From Jiella endophytica (GTDB lineage Bacteria; Pseudomonadota; Alphaproteobacteria; Rhizobiales; Rhizobiaceae): DNA of 64,000 nt. Shown here one piece after another: positions 17,367-28,046 of this stretch. The stretch's first letter is position 1; every line of letters starts with the position of its first letter. Position numbers and translations under genes: made by a program. The notes beneath the pieces were generated by a model that had not been told where the DNA came from, searched no databases, and was given only the letters and a program-made list of their open reading frames with translations. The stretch is taken from positions 310,001-374,000 of the forward strand of contig NZ_SOZD01000004.1 in assembly GCF_004519335.1 (NCBI RefSeq), read 5' to 3'.

Positions 17367-18302
17367 TCAGTGCGGCGTGCCGGCCCAGACCCTGCGCTTC
17401 ACCACGAAGAGCAGACCGGCGAAGACGACGAGGAAGATCATCACCACGAAGCCGGTCGCCTTGCGCTCGGCAAGATGCGGCTCGGCCGCCCACATCATGA
17501 AGGCCGCGACGTCGCGGGCATACTGGTCCACCGTCTGCGGCGCGCCGTCGGGATATTCCACCTGGTCGTCGGAGAGCGGCGGCGGCATCGCCAGCGCCGG
17601 GCCGGAGATGAAGTAGGGATTGTAGTAGGTGCCTTCCTGGATCAGGCTCTCCACCTGCGGCGACGGCTCCTGGCCGTAGCCGGTGAGCAGCGCGTGGATG
17701 TAGTTCGGGCCGCCCTCCTGATACTGCGAGAACAGGTCGAACAGGAAGGTCGGGAAGCCGCGCTCCACGGCGCGCGCCTTGGCGAGCAGCGAGAAGTCCG
17801 GCGGCGCGGCGCCGTTGTTGGCAGCTGCGGCGGCCTCGTGGTTCGGGAAGGGCGACGGGAAGTAGTCGGACGGAATGCCCGGCCGGTCGAACATCTCGCC
17901 GTCGCCGTTCGGGCCGTCCTGCACGGTGTATTCGCCGGCGAAGGCCTTTACCTGGGCCTCGTTGTAGCCGAGGGCCTCAAGGTTGCGGAAAGCGACGAGC
18001 CGCATGCCGTGGCAGGCCGAGCAGACCTCCTTATAGACCTTCAGCCCGCGCTGCAGCTGGCCGACGTCCCAGTGCCCGAACGGGCCGGCGAAGGACCAGG
18101 AGAGGGTCTCCGGCTCCTTCAGCGGATAATGCGGCGTCTCGGCGTGGCCCTCCTCGGCCGCCTCGGCGCTGGCATCTTCTCCGGCAGCCGCCTGTTCGGA
18201 GGCCGAGTTTTCCGTCGGTCCCTGGCCGTCCTGGGCAAAGGCGAGGCTTGCCGGGGCGAAAGCGAGCCCCATGGCCAAAAGAGCCGGCAGGATTTTCTTC
18301 AT
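17367..18302 (-). CDS. petC: Cytochrome c1 of the bc1 complex
   Basis: A 311-aa subunit with a Sec signal (residues ~1-23, ending AFA), an acidic Ala/Glu-rich N-terminal insert (~26-58), heme-c motif CSACH, axial Met region MPPPLSDDQ, and one C-terminal membrane anchor followed by KRRVWAGTPH. It carries electrons from the Rieske protein to soluble cytochrome c. The start at 18302 lies 25 nt after the petB stop. The acidic insert is like those seen in other alphaproteobacterial c1 proteins. Confidence 0.96.
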   Translation of the reverse strand: MKKILPALLAMGLAFAPASLAFAQDGQGPTENSASEQAAAGEDASAEAAEEGHAETPHYPLKEPETLSWSFAGPFGHWDVGQLQRGLKVYKEVCSACHGMRLVAFRNLEALGYNEAQVKAFAGEYTVQDGPNGDGEMFDRPGIPSDYFPSPFPNHEAAAAANNGAAPPDFSLLAKARAVERGFPTFLFDLFSQYQEGGPNYIHALLTGYGQEPSPQVESLIQEGTYYNPYFISGPALAMPPPLSDDQVEYPDGAPQTVDQYARDVAAFMMWAAEPHLAERKATGFVVMIFLVVFAGLLFVVKRRVWAGTPH

Positions 18303-18327
18303 CGGTCTGTCCCCCACGCTCGTTCCA

Positions 18328-19623
18328 TCAGCCTTTGGTTTCCGGCGCCGCGGCGGCGCCCACCGGCGTGCCGCTGCCACCGTGCTTCGCCAGCACCGAT
18401 TCGGAGATCGAGCCCGGCAGCCGCGCCGGCGTCTCGACGAGACCGAGCACCGGAAGGACGAAGAGGAAGTGGCCGAAATAATAGATCGTCCCGGCGAGCG
18501 CGAGCGCCGGATAGATGCCCTCCGCGGGCCGCGAACCGAGCCAGCCGAGGAAGATGCAGTCGGCGACGAGGATCCAGAAGAAGATCTTGTAGACCGGCCG
18601 GAACGCCGTCGACCTGATCCGCGACGTGTCGAGCCACGGCACGAAGAACAGGACGAGGATCGAGCCGAACATGACGAGCACGCCGCCGAGCTTGGAATCG
18701 ATCGGGCCGATATTGAAGGTGATCGCCCGCAGCATCGCGTAGAACGGCAGGAAGTACCATTCCGGCACGATGTGCGACGGCGTCTTCAGCGGGTTCGCCT
18801 CGATGTAGTTGTCGGCATGGCCGAGATAATTCGGCAGGTAGAACACCATGTAGGCAAAGAGGATCAGGAAGATCGCCATGGCGAAGCTGTCCTTGATCGT
18901 CGCATGCGGGGTGAACGGCACGGTGTCCTTCGACGACTTCACCTCGACGCCCGTCGGATTGGTCTGGCCGGTCACATGCAGCGCCCAGACATGCAGGATG
19001 ACGACCCCCGCGATCATGAAGGGCAGCAGGTAGTGCAGCGAGAAGAAGCGGTTGAGCGTCGCGTTGTCGACGGCAAAACCGCCGAGCAGCAGCTGCTGGA
19101 TCGGATCGCCGATCAGCGGGAAGGCGGTGAAGAAGCCGGTGATCACCGTGGCGCCCCAGAAGGACATCTGACCCCAGGGCAGCACGTAGCCCATGAAGGC
19201 CGTCGCCATCATCAGAAGGAAGATGATCACGCCGAGAATCCACAGCACCTCGCGCGGCGCCTTGTAGGAGCCGTAATAAAGGCCCCGGAAGATGTGGACA
19301 TAGACGGCGATGAAGAAGAACGACGCGCCGTTGGCGTGCATGTATCGCAGCATCCAGCCCCAGTTGACGTCGCGCATGATCTTCTCGACGGAATCGAACG
19401 CGATCGCCGAATTCGCCGCATAGTGCATGGCGAGCACGACGCCTGTGAGGATCTGCACCACCAGGAAGATCGCGAGGATGCCGCCGAAGGTATAGGCGTA
19501 GTTCAGATTGCGCGGCACCGGATAGGCGACGAAGGAATCGTACATCAGCCGGGGCAGCGGCAGCCGCGCGTCCAGCCACTGCATGATTCCCCTGGAGGGC
19601 ACGTAGGAAGAATGACCACTCAT
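18328..19623 (-). CDS. petB: Cytochrome b of the bc1 complex
   Basis: A 431-aa eight-helix subunit. Landmarks are [10 protein letters not shown], heme-ligand helices around [13 protein letters not shown] and [30 protein letters not shown] (Qo site) and the PEWY motif in [16 protein letters not shown]. It oxidises ubiquinol in the inner membrane. It follows petA by 19 nt and precedes petC. Confidence 0.97.
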   Translation of the reverse strand: MSGHSSYVPSRGIMQWLDARLPLPRLMYDSFVAYPVPRNLNYAYTFGGILAIFLVVQILTGVVLAMHYAANSAIAFDSVEKIMRDVNWGWMLRYMHANGASFFFIAVYVHIFRGLYYGSYKAPREVLWILGVIIFLLMMATAFMGYVLPWGQMSFWGATVITGFFTAFPLIGDPIQQLLLGGFAVDNATLNRFFSLHYLLPFMIAGVVILHVWALHVTGQTNPTGVEVKSSKDTVPFTPHATIKDSFAMAIFLILFAYMVFYLPNYLGHADNYIEANPLKTPSHIVPEWYFLPFYAMLRAITFNIGPIDSKLGGVLVMFGSILVLFFVPWLDTSRIRSTAFRPVYKIFFWILVADCIFLGWLGSRPAEGIYPALALAGTIYYFGHFLFVLPVLGLVETPARLPGSISESVLAKHGGSGTPVGAAAAPETKG

Positions 19624-19642
19624 GGTTTTCGCTGCCCCCCGG

Positions 19643-20203
19643 TCAGCCGATGCGAATGTTCGTGTCGGTGGTGAATTCGAACGGCGGGATCGCCATGTTC
19701 TCCGGCGCCGGCCCCTGCCGGATGCGCCCTGCGGTGTCGTAGGCCGAGCCATGGCACGGGCAGAACCAGCCATCATAGGGGCCGGACTGGCCGAGCGGAA
19801 TGCAGCCGAGATGGGTGCAGACGCCGATCATCACCAGCCACTGTTCCTTGCCTTCGGCGGCGCGGTTGGCGTCCGTCGCCTCCGCATCGGACGGCAGGTT
19901 GGCGTTGCGGGCGACGGGATCCTTCAGGCTGCCGAGATCGACGGCCTTGGCCTCTTCGACCTCCTTGGCGGTGCGCTGGCGGATGAACACCGGCTTGCCG
20001 CGCCATTTGGCGGTGATCGACTGGCCCTCGGCGACCTGGCTGATGTCGACGTCGATCTCGGCCAGGGCCAGCGTCGCGGCGTCCGGGTTCATCTGGTCGA
20101 TGAACGGCCAGGCGACGGCTGCGACGCCGACAGCACCGACGGCGCCAGTGGCAATGTAGAGGAAATCCCGGCGATTGGGTTCGGCGGTATCGTGCACGCT
20201 CAC
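19643..20203 (-). CDS. petA: Rieske iron-sulfur subunit of the bc1 complex
   Basis: The 2Fe-2S ligands are CTHLGC and CPCHGS. The N-terminus [19 protein letters not shown] is a Tat-type signal anchor with twin Arg. I chose GTG at 20203 because AAGGGAG lies upstream and homologues begin near SxHDTxEPxRRDF; an ATG at 20251 would add 16 residues. The 186-aa length is normal. It is the first gene of petABC, with terminator at 17306-17333. Confidence 0.95.
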   Translation of the reverse strand: MSVHDTAEPNRRDFLYIATGAVGAVGVAAVAWPFIDQMNPDAATLALAEIDVDISQVAEGQSITAKWRGKPVFIRQRTAKEVEEAKAVDLGSLKDPVARNANLPSDAEATDANRAAEGKEQWLVMIGVCTHLGCIPLGQSGPYDGWFCPCHGSAYDTAGRIRQGPAPENMAIPPFEFTTDTNIRIG

Positions 20204-20671
20204 GGTCGCTGCAACTCCCTTGAAGCAGAGCCGGAGCTTCCGGCCGGCCATATGTCGTTTTCAACCTTGTCGCGACATGTAAATGGCCAGCTAACGTACA
20301 CCCACGCCCCCCGCCGCGATGATTGCAGTGGTTCTAAGCGGTAACCTTGGCCCTTGTCCAGTGCCGAGCCGGCAGCCATGGCAACGTGTCGCTGCAGCGC
20401 AACCCGATGCCCTGTTCGCCAGCGGAAAGCGGACCTGCGACGGGCGCCGAATTACCCTTGCCTACGGCGCAACCGGCAACTGCAGGGGCAAGGCCGCCGC
20501 GAAACCCGCCGCGGCCGCTGCACCACCACAAGGCGCCCGCTTCGGCCGCCGCAGCGTAAGGCCGCGCAGTCACGATCGCCGGCATTTGATCTGAACTTGT
20601 CCGATTCTTCGTCGCCTTCGGCAACCAAAACCCCTGCTCGGCCATTTCGTAGCCGAGGAAGGGCAAAACCG
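20204..20671. other. Intergenic region between petA and the receiver gene (468 nt)
   Basis: This stretch separates two divergent genes, so it must hold the petABC promoter on the minus strand and the receiver-protein promoter on the plus strand. I see no gene with a ribosome site, no tRNA cloverleaf and no clear palindrome. Confidence 0.5.
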
Positions 20672-21019
20672 ATGAATATCTTGATTCTGGAAGACGAACC
20701 GATCATCGCCGTCGATCTCGAAGAGATCGTTCTCGGGCGTGTGGAGGGCAATGTCGTCGTGGCGGGAACGCTGTCCGACGGCCTCCGCTACGTCCTCGAA
20801 CATCGCGACGGCATCGAATTCGCGCTGCTCGACCTGCAACTCGGACGCGACGGCGCGACCTCGATCCCGGTTGCAAGGCTGTTGATGGAGGCGAAGGTGC
20901 CGTTCTGCTTCGTCTCCGCAACGACCGAAAGCATCCCGGGCGAAATGCAGGCGATCCCGCAGGTGAAAAAACCCTTCGCCCCGGAAGAGATCGAAGCCGT
21001 CCTGCCGCTCGCGGCCTGA
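20672..21019 (+). CDS. Stand-alone receiver-domain response regulator
   Basis: A 115-aa CheY-like receiver without an output domain. Acidic pocket Glu7-Asp8, phospho-acceptor Asp54 (LLDLQLG), switch residues VSATTES and conserved Lys in QVKKPF are all present. It starts after GAGGAAGGG. Such single-domain regulators act by protein contact; rhizobial relatives link to general stress or histidine-kinase networks. No kinase gene lies nearby. Confidence 0.9.
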   Translation: MNILILEDEPIIAVDLEEIVLGRVEGNVVVAGTLSDGLRYVLEHRDGIEFALLDLQLGRDGATSIPVARLLMEAKVPFCFVSATTESIPGEMQAIPQVKKPFAPEEIEAVLPLAA

Positions 21020-21107
21020 CCGAAGAGAGTTCTGCGCCCCAGCCTGCGGCCCGTCCGATTCGGCGAGCCGCAGGCCGCATGTAATCGAGCGACGATTACG
21101 GCGGCGG

Positions 21108-22796
21108 TTACCGCTGCTTCGTCTGCCAGTCAGGGTTGATCCAGGGCTTCAGCTCTGGCTCGCCAGCCAGCATCCCTTCCCCCAGAATGTGATCCGCCGC
21201 CTTCTCGCCGACCATGATCGACGGCCCGTTGAGATTGCCGTTGGTGATGCGCGGGAAGATCGACGAATCGGCCAGCCGCAGATTGTCGACGCCGATCACC
21301 CGGCATTCCGGATCGACCACCGCCTGCGGATCGTCCGCCGCGCCGATCCGCGCCGTGCCGCAGGGATGGTAGGCGCTTTCCGCATGTTCGGCGACGAAGC
21401 GGTCGAGATCCTCGTCGGTGGTCGCCCCTGCTCCCGGCTGGATTTCCGGGCCGCGATACGGGTCGAAGGCCTGCTGCGCGTAGATCTCGCGGGTCAGCCG
21501 GATCGCCTTGCGGAACTCAGTCCAATCGTCAGGATGGGACATGTAGTTGAAACGGATCGACGGCGCTGCGGTCGGGTCGGCGCTCTTCAGCCGCACCTCG
21601 CCGCGCGATTTCGACCGCATCGGCCCGACATGCGACTGGTAGCCGTGGCCGGGGGCCGCGGCCTTGCCGTCGTAGCGGATCGCGCCCGGCAGGAAGTGAT
21701 ACTGGATGTCGGGATATTCGATGCCGGCGTCGGAGCGGATGAAGGCAGCCGCCTCGAAATGGTTGGTGGCCCCGTAGCCGGTGTGCAGCATCATCCATTC
21801 GAGACCGACGCGACCCTTGGAGAACAGGTCGAGATAGCCGTTGAGGGTGATCGGCTGGACGCAGGTCTCCTGGATATAGAGTTCCAGATGGTCCTGCAGG
21901 TTGCGGCCGACGCCGGCGCGGGGCGCAACGACGTCGATGCCGTGGCGAGAGAGCTCGGCCGGGTCGCCGACGCCGGAATGCATCAGCAGGACTGGCGAAT
22001 TGATCGAGCCGGCGGCAAGAATCACCTCGCGCCGTGCCTTGACCACCCCGGAGACGCGCTTGCCGGAGCCGAGCACGACGCCGGTCGCACGGCTCGTCCG
22101 CCTGTCGATCTCCACCTTCAGCGCCTGACCATAGACGAGCTTGCAGTTGTCCCGCTTCAGGGCGTCGCGCAGATAGGCATTGGCGGCAGACCAGCGCCGC
22201 CCCTGCCAGATCGTCTGCTGCATCGGGCCGAAGCCCTCCTGCTGGTGGCCATTGTAGTCGTCGGTGACCGGATAGCCGGCCTGGCGCCCCGCCTCGACGA
22301 AGACGTCGTAGAGCGGGTTCTTCATGTCGCCGTTCTTGACGTGGAGCGGCCCATCGGTCCCGCGCCATTCAGGATCGACGCCCCGACCGGCGCCGCCGTG
22401 GAAGTTCTCCATCCGCTTGAAATAGGGAAGCACGTCGGCATAGGCCCAGCCGGACGCGCCGCTCGCCGCCCAGTGCTCGTAGTCGAGGGCATGGCCGCGG
22501 ACATAGACCATGCCGTTGATCGAGGAGGAGCCGCCGATGACCCGGCCGCGCGGCGTCACCAGCCTTCGGCCGGCCAGCGTCTTCTCGGCCTCGGCGACAT
22601 AGCCCCAGTCGTAGCGGCGCATGTTCATCGGAAAGGACAGCGCGCCCGGCATCTGGATGAACGGCCCGGCATCGGTGCCGCCGGCCTCGATCACCACCAC
22701 CTGGTAGCGGCCGCCTTCCGACAGGCGATAGGCCATGGCCGAGCCGGCCGAGCCGGAGCCGACGATGACATAGTCGGCTTCGTCGATGGTCTTCAT
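21108..22796 (-). CDS. betA: Choline dehydrogenase, GMC oxidoreductase
   Basis: A 562-aa flavoenzyme oxidising choline to betaine aldehyde for glycine betaine synthesis. FAD motif [14 protein letters not shown] at ~11-24, [19 protein letters not shown], and the C-terminal HPCGTARIG and [17 protein letters not shown] are all typical of BetA. The start overlaps the betI stop by 4 nt (ATGA). No betB or betC is present here, which many rhizobia place in the same operon. Confidence 0.95.
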   Translation of the reverse strand: MKTIDEADYVIVGSGSAGSAMAYRLSEGGRYQVVVIEAGGTDAGPFIQMPGALSFPMNMRRYDWGYVAEAEKTLAGRRLVTPRGRVIGGSSSINGMVYVRGHALDYEHWAASGASGWAYADVLPYFKRMENFHGGAGRGVDPEWRGTDGPLHVKNGDMKNPLYDVFVEAGRQAGYPVTDDYNGHQQEGFGPMQQTIWQGRRWSAANAYLRDALKRDNCKLVYGQALKVEIDRRTSRATGVVLGSGKRVSGVVKARREVILAAGSINSPVLLMHSGVGDPAELSRHGIDVVAPRAGVGRNLQDHLELYIQETCVQPITLNGYLDLFSKGRVGLEWMMLHTGYGATNHFEAAAFIRSDAGIEYPDIQYHFLPGAIRYDGKAAAPGHGYQSHVGPMRSKSRGEVRLKSADPTAAPSIRFNYMSHPDDWTEFRKAIRLTREIYAQQAFDPYRGPEIQPGAGATTDEDLDRFVAEHAESAYHPCGTARIGAADDPQAVVDPECRVIGVDNLRLADSSIFPRITNGNLNGPSIMVGEKAADHILGEGMLAGEPELKPWINPDWQTKQR

Positions 22797-23395
22797 GAAT
22801 TGAGCTCCGCGTCGATGTAGCGCTCGACCATGTCGGCCGCGCTTTTGGGGTCGGGCTGGATGAGGGGGGTCAGGGCCTGGCGCAGCCAGACGCCGTCGAT
22901 CATCGCCCCGGCGGCAGCCGCGATCCGGCTTGCCCTCGGCATGCCGACGAGCGGCTTGAGGGCCGAGACGAGATTGGTCTCGAGCCGGCGGAAATAGATC
23001 CGCAGGAGCCGGGCCGCCTCGCCCGAGCGCCGGGCGTAGAGATAGAAGGCGAGCCAGGCGGAGATCGTCTCCTGGCTGAACTGGCTCGGCGCGAAACTGC
23101 CGGAAATCACTGCGCCGATCCTGCCGCGCGGGCTTTCCGCCGCCGCGAGCCGGCGGGCGACCTCCTGCCGGTACTGCCTCAGCAGACGCCGCATGGCCGC
23201 GATCATCAGGTCGTCCTTGGTGCCGAAATAATGGTGGATCAGCGCCGGCGAAATGCCGGCCCGGCCGGCGATCTCGGCCACCGTGACGTCGAGCGATCCC
23301 GCCTCGTCGATCGCCGCAATGGTCGCGGCGATGGCGGCTTCGCGCCGCGCCGCCTCGACGGAGCGGCGGCCGGTCTGGCGTCCGGGATCGGTCAT
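22793..23395 (-). CDS. betI: TetR-family repressor BetI
   Basis: A 200-aa TetR protein. The helix-turn-helix is [26 protein letters not shown] (about residues 38-63), the standard BetI form, and the C-terminal domain matches BetI. It represses the bet operon and is relieved by choline. It is the first gene of betI-betA, with a perfect long palindrome immediately upstream. Confidence 0.95.
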   Translation of the reverse strand: MTDPGRQTGRRSVEAARREAAIAATIAAIDEAGSLDVTVAEIAGRAGISPALIHHYFGTKDDLMIAAMRRLLRQYRQEVARRLAAAESPRGRIGAVISGSFAPSQFSQETISAWLAFYLYARRSGEAARLLRIYFRRLETNLVSALKPLVGMPRASRIAAAAGAMIDGVWLRQALTPLIQPDPKSAADMVERYIDAELNS

Positions 23396-23408
23396 GCCGC
23401 AACGATAA

Positions 23409-23438
23409 CAGCATTGATTGATCAGTCAATCAATGCTG
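23409..23438. promoter_or_regulatory. BetI operator
   Basis: Inverted repeat CAGCATTGATTGA / TCAATCAATGCTG with perfect 13-bp arms and a 4-bp spacer (TCAG), 14 bp before the betI start. The TTGATTGA/TCAATCAA core agrees with known BetI sites. It likely gives autorepression of betI-betA. Confidence 0.85.
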
Positions 23439-23622
23439 CGGGAAATGCCGGCCACCGACCTTGGGACGGTGCTCCGCGGACCCAGTCGCGGCGACCGGGC
23501 GGTGTCTATCCAACTGTCGTCCAACCGACCTATGATCGGGTCAGCGATTGCCCGCGGCCGAACTCGCCCGGCAAGAACCACGTCATCGCGCCGTCGGCGG
23601 CGCCGAGGGGAAAGGACTGGCC

Positions 23623-25221
23623 ATGAAGCATCGTCTGGTTTCGGCAGCAGCAGCGGCGATCCTCGCCCTCGGTGCCCATGCGGCCCATGCCGACTACAAG
23701 CTGACCATCCTCCACACCAACGACTTCCACAGCCGGATCGAGCCGATCAACAAATACGATTCGACCTGCGATCAGGACGACCTTGCCGCGGCGAAGTGCT
23801 TCGGCGGATCGGCGCGGCTCCTGACAGCGATCCGCGCGGCGCGCCAGACCGCCGACAATCCGATCCTCGTCGACGGCGGCGACCAGTTCCAGGGCACGCT
23901 GTTCTACACGACCTACAAGGGCAAGGCGGCGGCCGAGATGATGAACGCCATCGGCTACGAGGCGATGACCGTCGGCAACCACGAATTCGACGACGGGCCC
24001 GAGGTTCTGACCGCCTTCATCAAGGCGGTCGACTTTCCAGTGCTTCTCGCCAATGCCGACGTTTCGCAGGAACCGGGCCTTGCCGGCGTCGTGAAGCGAT
24101 CGGTGGTCATCGAGAAGAAGGGCGAGAAGATCGGCCTTCTCGGCGTTTCGCCGGCCGACACCGACGAGCTTTCGAGCCCCGGCAAGAAGATCCGCTTCTC
24201 CGATCCTGTCGAGGCGCTGACCCGCGAGGTGAAGGCACTGACCGACACGGGCGTCGACAAGATCATCCTCCTCAGCCATTCCGGCTACAGCGTCGACAAG
24301 CGGATCGCCGCCGAGGTGCCGGGCATCGACGTCATCGTCGGCGGCCACAGCCACTCGCTTCTCTCCAATATCGACGCCAAGGCAGAGGGCCCCTATCCGA
24401 CCATGGTGAAGGGGCCGGACGGCCACGACGTGCCAATCGTCCAGGCCTATGCCTATGGCAAGTATCTCGGCGAACTCGAAGTGACGTTCGACGAGAAGGG
24501 CGTCGTCACTGCCGCGTCCGGCCAGCCGCTGATCATGGACGGCGAGATCGCCGAGGATTCGACGCTGAAGCAGCGTGTGGCGGAACTCGCCAAGCCGCTC
24601 GAGGCCATCCGCAAGGAGGTGGTCGCCGAAACGGCCTCGCCGATCGACGGCAGCAAGACCTGCCGGATCGCAGAATGCCCGATGGGCGATCTCGTCGCCG
24701 ACGCGATGCTCCAGCGGGTGAAGGATCAGGGCATAACCATCGCGATCACCAATGGCGGCGGCCTCAGGGCCTCGATCGACGCAGGCAAGGTGACGATGGG
24801 CGAGGTGCTGACGGTGCTGCCGTTTCAGAACACGCTTTCGACCTTCAGGCTCAAGGGCTCGGACGTGAAGGCGGCGCTGGAAAACGGCGTCTCGAAGGTC
24901 GAGGAAGGCGCCGGGCGTTTTCCCCAGGTGGCGGGACTGAAATTTGCCTGGAAGCCGGCCGCAGCGCCGGGCAGCCGGATCGCCGAGGTGATGGTCAAAG
25001 AGAACGGCAAGTTCGTGCCGCTCGATCCGGACAAGGTCTATGGCGTCGTCTCGAACAACTACATGCGCTCGGGCGGCGACGGCTACGCGGTGTTCGAGGA
25101 AAAGGCGAGCGAGGCCTACGACTTCGGCCCGGCGCTCGACGAGGTGGTGGCGAATTATCTCGCCGGCAGAGACGGCCCCTACGAGCCCTTTACCGACGGG
25201 CGCATCACCTCGGCGAACTGA
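23623..25221 (+). CDS. Periplasmic bifunctional metallophosphatase / 5'-nucleotidase
   Basis: A 532-aa secreted enzyme with a Sec signal (1-23, AHA-D). The metallophosphatase domain carries LHTNDFHSRIEP, DGGDQFQGT, GNHEFD and GGHSHS metal and catalytic motifs. The 5_nucleotid_C domain contains ITNGGGLRASIDAG and YMRSGGDGY. It would dephosphorylate nucleotides in the periplasm for phosphate and nucleoside recovery. The start follows GGGGAAAGGA. It stands alone. Confidence 0.93.
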   Translation: MKHRLVSAAAAAILALGAHAAHADYKLTILHTNDFHSRIEPINKYDSTCDQDDLAAAKCFGGSARLLTAIRAARQTADNPILVDGGDQFQGTLFYTTYKGKAAAEMMNAIGYEAMTVGNHEFDDGPEVLTAFIKAVDFPVLLANADVSQEPGLAGVVKRSVVIEKKGEKIGLLGVSPADTDELSSPGKKIRFSDPVEALTREVKALTDTGVDKIILLSHSGYSVDKRIAAEVPGIDVIVGGHSHSLLSNIDAKAEGPYPTMVKGPDGHDVPIVQAYAYGKYLGELEVTFDEKGVVTAASGQPLIMDGEIAEDSTLKQRVAELAKPLEAIRKEVVAETASPIDGSKTCRIAECPMGDLVADAMLQRVKDQGITIAITNGGGLRASIDAGKVTMGEVLTVLPFQNTLSTFRLKGSDVKAALENGVSKVEEGAGRFPQVAGLKFAWKPAAAPGSRIAEVMVKENGKFVPLDPDKVYGVVSNNYMRSGGDGYAVFEEKASEAYDFGPALDEVVANYLAGRDGPYEPFTDGRITSAN

Positions 25222-25413
25222 CCCCGCGCGCGGCCAATCGCGAAGGCTTTGCACTCGAACCGAAAGCCTGCCGGGGGTACCGGCTGCCGATTGCGATACC
25301 CGCTTCACGGTCCGGCGCGGCGCCTTCGCGGATGGTCACGGCGGTGGCGTGCGTGGTGACCGCGAGGAAACGCTCTGATAGGTCTCGCTGCCTTTGCAGC
25401 TTGCGGATGAACC

Positions 25414-26496
25414 ATGGCTCGCACTCTCATCATCTGCCCGACCCACGACCATGCAGACGCGCTGCTGATGTCGATCGGCAGCGTTCGCGCCCAGCATGAC
25501 ACCGATTGGCGTATGGTGGTGATCTGCGACGGTTCGCCGGACCGCACGACCGAAATCCTCGAGCATTTCGCGCAACAGGACCCGCGGATCACCTACGTGC
25601 GGCACGATAAGGGGGAGCGCTTCGGCGAAGCCTATCGCGACCCCGTCATCCGCGAGGCTTCGGAGGCGTTCGTCTGCCATCTGAGCGACGACGATATCTG
25701 GACGGCAGGTCATCTCGGCAACATGACGGCCATGCTTGAACAGGCCGACTTTGCCGTCCAGTCGCCCCTGCTTCTGGATCACTCGGGCGCGGCCTCGTGG
25801 TTCGTCTGCAATCATGGCACGCGGCGGAAACGCCATATTCCTCCAAGCGGTCTCAACAACGTCGCCTATCGCCGCGACGCCTATCTGCGGCTGGAAAAAG
25901 GCTGGATGCCGGCGCCACCCAAAGCACCGTCCGATGTCTATATGTGGAACAAGTTCCTTGCCCGCGACGACGTCAGCGTCGCCTGCAGCGCCCGTCCGAG
26001 CGTGTTGAAACTGCCGAGCAGCGCCGAGCGGCGCGGCTTCAGCGCAACCTTCCGGGCGGCGGAACTCGCCCCCTGGCTTGCCCGGGTCAACGCTCCGGGC
26101 GTCTTCGAGGCCGTCTTGAAGAGCGCCAGCGTCATGGAACTCGTCTCGCGGAGCCTGCCGGTCCACAAGGCGCAACTCGCCGTCTCGTTCAAGGCCGCCA
26201 TGCGGCGATGCGGGATGCTGATCGTCGATGAAAAAGCTCCGGGCAACATCGCTGTCGACGGCGCACCGATGGAGATTCCGATGACCCGCGACCAGCGGGC
26301 AGAGGCGGAACTGGCTTTCCTGGCGGTGAAAGCCGGCGCGCCGGAGGCGCAGGATAGTGACAGGAGGGCCTTCGCCGACGCCGCCATGGACCGTCCGGCC
26401 ACGGCGAGGAGAATTTCACACGCGATCGGCAACGTCGCACAGAATATGAGCCGACGGGTCAAGGAGCAACTCGCCGCGCTCGAGGCGCAGGCTTGA
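25414..26496 (+). CDS. Family 2 glycosyltransferase
   Basis: A 360-aa protein with a GT-A fold N-terminus: TLIICPTHDHADALLMSIGS, VICDGSPDRTTEIL and a DxD-like CHLSDDDIWT at about 88-97. The C-terminal ~140 residues are helical and do not match a known domain to my eye. No membrane helix. Acceptor unknown; a surface-polysaccharide role is likely. It is followed by a convergent RmlC-like gene. Confidence 0.83.
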   Translation: MARTLIICPTHDHADALLMSIGSVRAQHDTDWRMVVICDGSPDRTTEILEHFAQQDPRITYVRHDKGERFGEAYRDPVIREASEAFVCHLSDDDIWTAGHLGNMTAMLEQADFAVQSPLLLDHSGAASWFVCNHGTRRKRHIPPSGLNNVAYRRDAYLRLEKGWMPAPPKAPSDVYMWNKFLARDDVSVACSARPSVLKLPSSAERRGFSATFRAAELAPWLARVNAPGVFEAVLKSASVMELVSRSLPVHKAQLAVSFKAAMRRCGMLIVDEKAPGNIAVDGAPMEIPMTRDQRAEAELAFLAVKAGAPEAQDSDRRAFADAAMDRPATARRISHAIGNVAQNMSRRVKEQLAALEAQA

Positions 26497-26610
26497 GCCA
26501 TCGGCTGCTAACAACCGCCCATGCCCGAGAGATGAATTCGGCCGAAGCCGCGCTCCCATCACCTCTGTCGGCTGCGCATCTGAGGATCGACGGCGACGCC
26601 TGTACGAATA

Positions 26611-27174
26611 TCAGGCGTGCAGCCCAACGGCGAAAACCGGATGGTCCGGATAGAGTTCTTTCAACGTCGGCAGCAGGGCATCCTTCTCCGAAAGGATCGG
26701 CTCCGCCGTCGGCCATTCGACCCCGAGAAACGGATCCGACCAGAGAACGCCGCCACGGTTGTTCGGGTCGAACTCCTCCGACACGTCGTTGAGATAGTCG
26801 ACCTCCGTGAAACAGTAGAAGGCGTTGCTGAGCCCCTTCTGCAGGAAGACGCGGTGACGATGGTGCGGCGGATCGCCGAGGAGAAAGCGCGCTGTTTTAC
26901 CGAAGGTCGGGCTGTCCGGGCGGGTATCGGCGACCACGCAGAGCGCCATGCCGCGGCTCACATAGACGAATTTGTCCCATGGCTCGGTATGAAACCCCCG
27001 CAGGACTCCGGGCTTTGATCGCGAGTGGTTGCCCTGGCTGAAACGATGTGGCCGTCCAAGCACGGCCCCGATCGGGCTCTGGCGGTAGGTTTCGAGAAAC
27101 CAACCGCGAGTGTCCTCGAAGATGGCCGTCTCCAGTAGCAGACATCCTTCAATCGCCGTCTCGATGACTCTCAA
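26611..27174 (-). CDS. dTDP-4-dehydrorhamnose 3,5-epimerase-like protein
   Basis: A 187-aa RmlC-fold cupin. The RGFH motif in SKPGVLRGFHTEP holds the catalytic His, and WSDPFLGVEWP matches the typical C-terminal wnDP..iaWP segment. No rmlA, rmlB or rmlD lies nearby, so sugar-nucleotide substrate is uncertain. I chose TTG at 27174 because GGGAG lies 8 nt upstream; an in-frame start at 27246 lacks this support. Confidence 0.8.
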   Translation of the reverse strand: MRVIETAIEGCLLLETAIFEDTRGWFLETYRQSPIGAVLGRPHRFSQGNHSRSKPGVLRGFHTEPWDKFVYVSRGMALCVVADTRPDSPTFGKTARFLLGDPPHHRHRVFLQKGLSNAFYCFTEVDYLNDVSEEFDPNNRGGVLWSDPFLGVEWPTAEPILSEKDALLPTLKELYPDHPVFAVGLHA

Positions 27175-27373
27175 ACGACCACTCCCACGGTTCGAGTGCG
27201 CGACAGTTACCAGCGCTACTCTGGCCCGGCAGGCCGCCCAATTCAACGATGCAACGGCATGAAAATTATCTTAGGCGCGAATGGATGGTCCGGACTTTGC
27301 AAGCGGCTTGAAGCCGGATATTCGGCGCCGATGGGCCGGCCCCGGCGGGCCGTCATGTCGTTCGGAGTCTTCC

Positions 27374-27967
27374 TTGAGGCAGACCAACTTGAGCCAGACC
27401 ACCGCCGCAACGCGCCGCCTGCGCTACGGCCTTTTCGCCATCGCCATCGTCGCTGTCACCGCGGCGATCCTCTTCGCCATGGGGCGCAATCCGATCTGTC
27501 CCTGCGGGACGGTCAAGCTCTGGTGGGGCGTGGTCAACAGCCCGGAGAATTCCCAGCACCTGTCGGACTGGTATTCCGCCTCGCACCTCATCCACGGCTT
27601 CCTGTTCTTCGGTATCGCCTGGCTGGTGTTCCGACGCTGGAGCTTCGGAGCCCGCCTCGTCGCCGCGCTCCTCGTCGAATGCGCCTGGGAGATCGTCGAA
27701 AACACCCCCGCGGTTATCCAGCACTATCGCGAGACGACGATCTCCCTCGACTATGCCGGCGATTCCATCATCAACTCGCTGTCGGATGTCGGCTTCATGG
27801 CGCTCGGCTTCTATCTCGCCAGCCGCCTGCCGGTCTGGGTGACCGTGATCGTCGCGATCGCCCTCGAACTCTTCGTCGGCTCTGTCATCCGCGACAATCT
27901 CACCCTCAATGTGCTGATGCTGCTCTGGCCGATCGAGGCGGTGAAGACGTGGCAGGCGGCTGCCTGA
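27374..27967 (+). CDS. UPF0314 (DUF2585) membrane protein
   Basis: A 197-aa inner-membrane protein with about four to five hydrophobic segments. The family stretches GRNPICPCGTVKLWWG, NSQHLSDWYSASHLIHG and SLDYAGDSIINSLSD are present; several His, Asp and Glu residues suggest metal binding. Function is unknown. TTG at 27374 (after GGAG) or TTG at 27389 (after GAGG) is the probable start; ATG at 27281 would give a 31-residue tail unlike the family. Confidence 0.85.
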   Translation: MRQTNLSQTTAATRRLRYGLFAIAIVAVTAAILFAMGRNPICPCGTVKLWWGVVNSPENSQHLSDWYSASHLIHGFLFFGIAWLVFRRWSFGARLVAALLVECAWEIVENTPAVIQHYRETTISLDYAGDSIINSLSDVGFMALGFYLASRLPVWVTVIVAIALELFVGSVIRDNLTLNVLMLLWPIEAVKTWQAAA

Positions 27968-28046
27968 GCTACGACGTGAAAGAAGCGCCACGCCTGCCCG
28001 GCATGGCGCTTCCGTTGTTTGCGACCCCGGATCTCCTGCCAGACGG

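Noticed and set aside
18271-19674. 467-codon plus-strand frame opposite cytochrome b
   Set aside because: Shadow of petB; the translation is dominated by His, Arg, Glu and Asp with no domain.
26497-26610. Possible tRNA-like fold between the glycosyltransferase and RmlC-like genes
   Set aside because: No cloverleaf with a GTTC loop and acceptor stem could be drawn.
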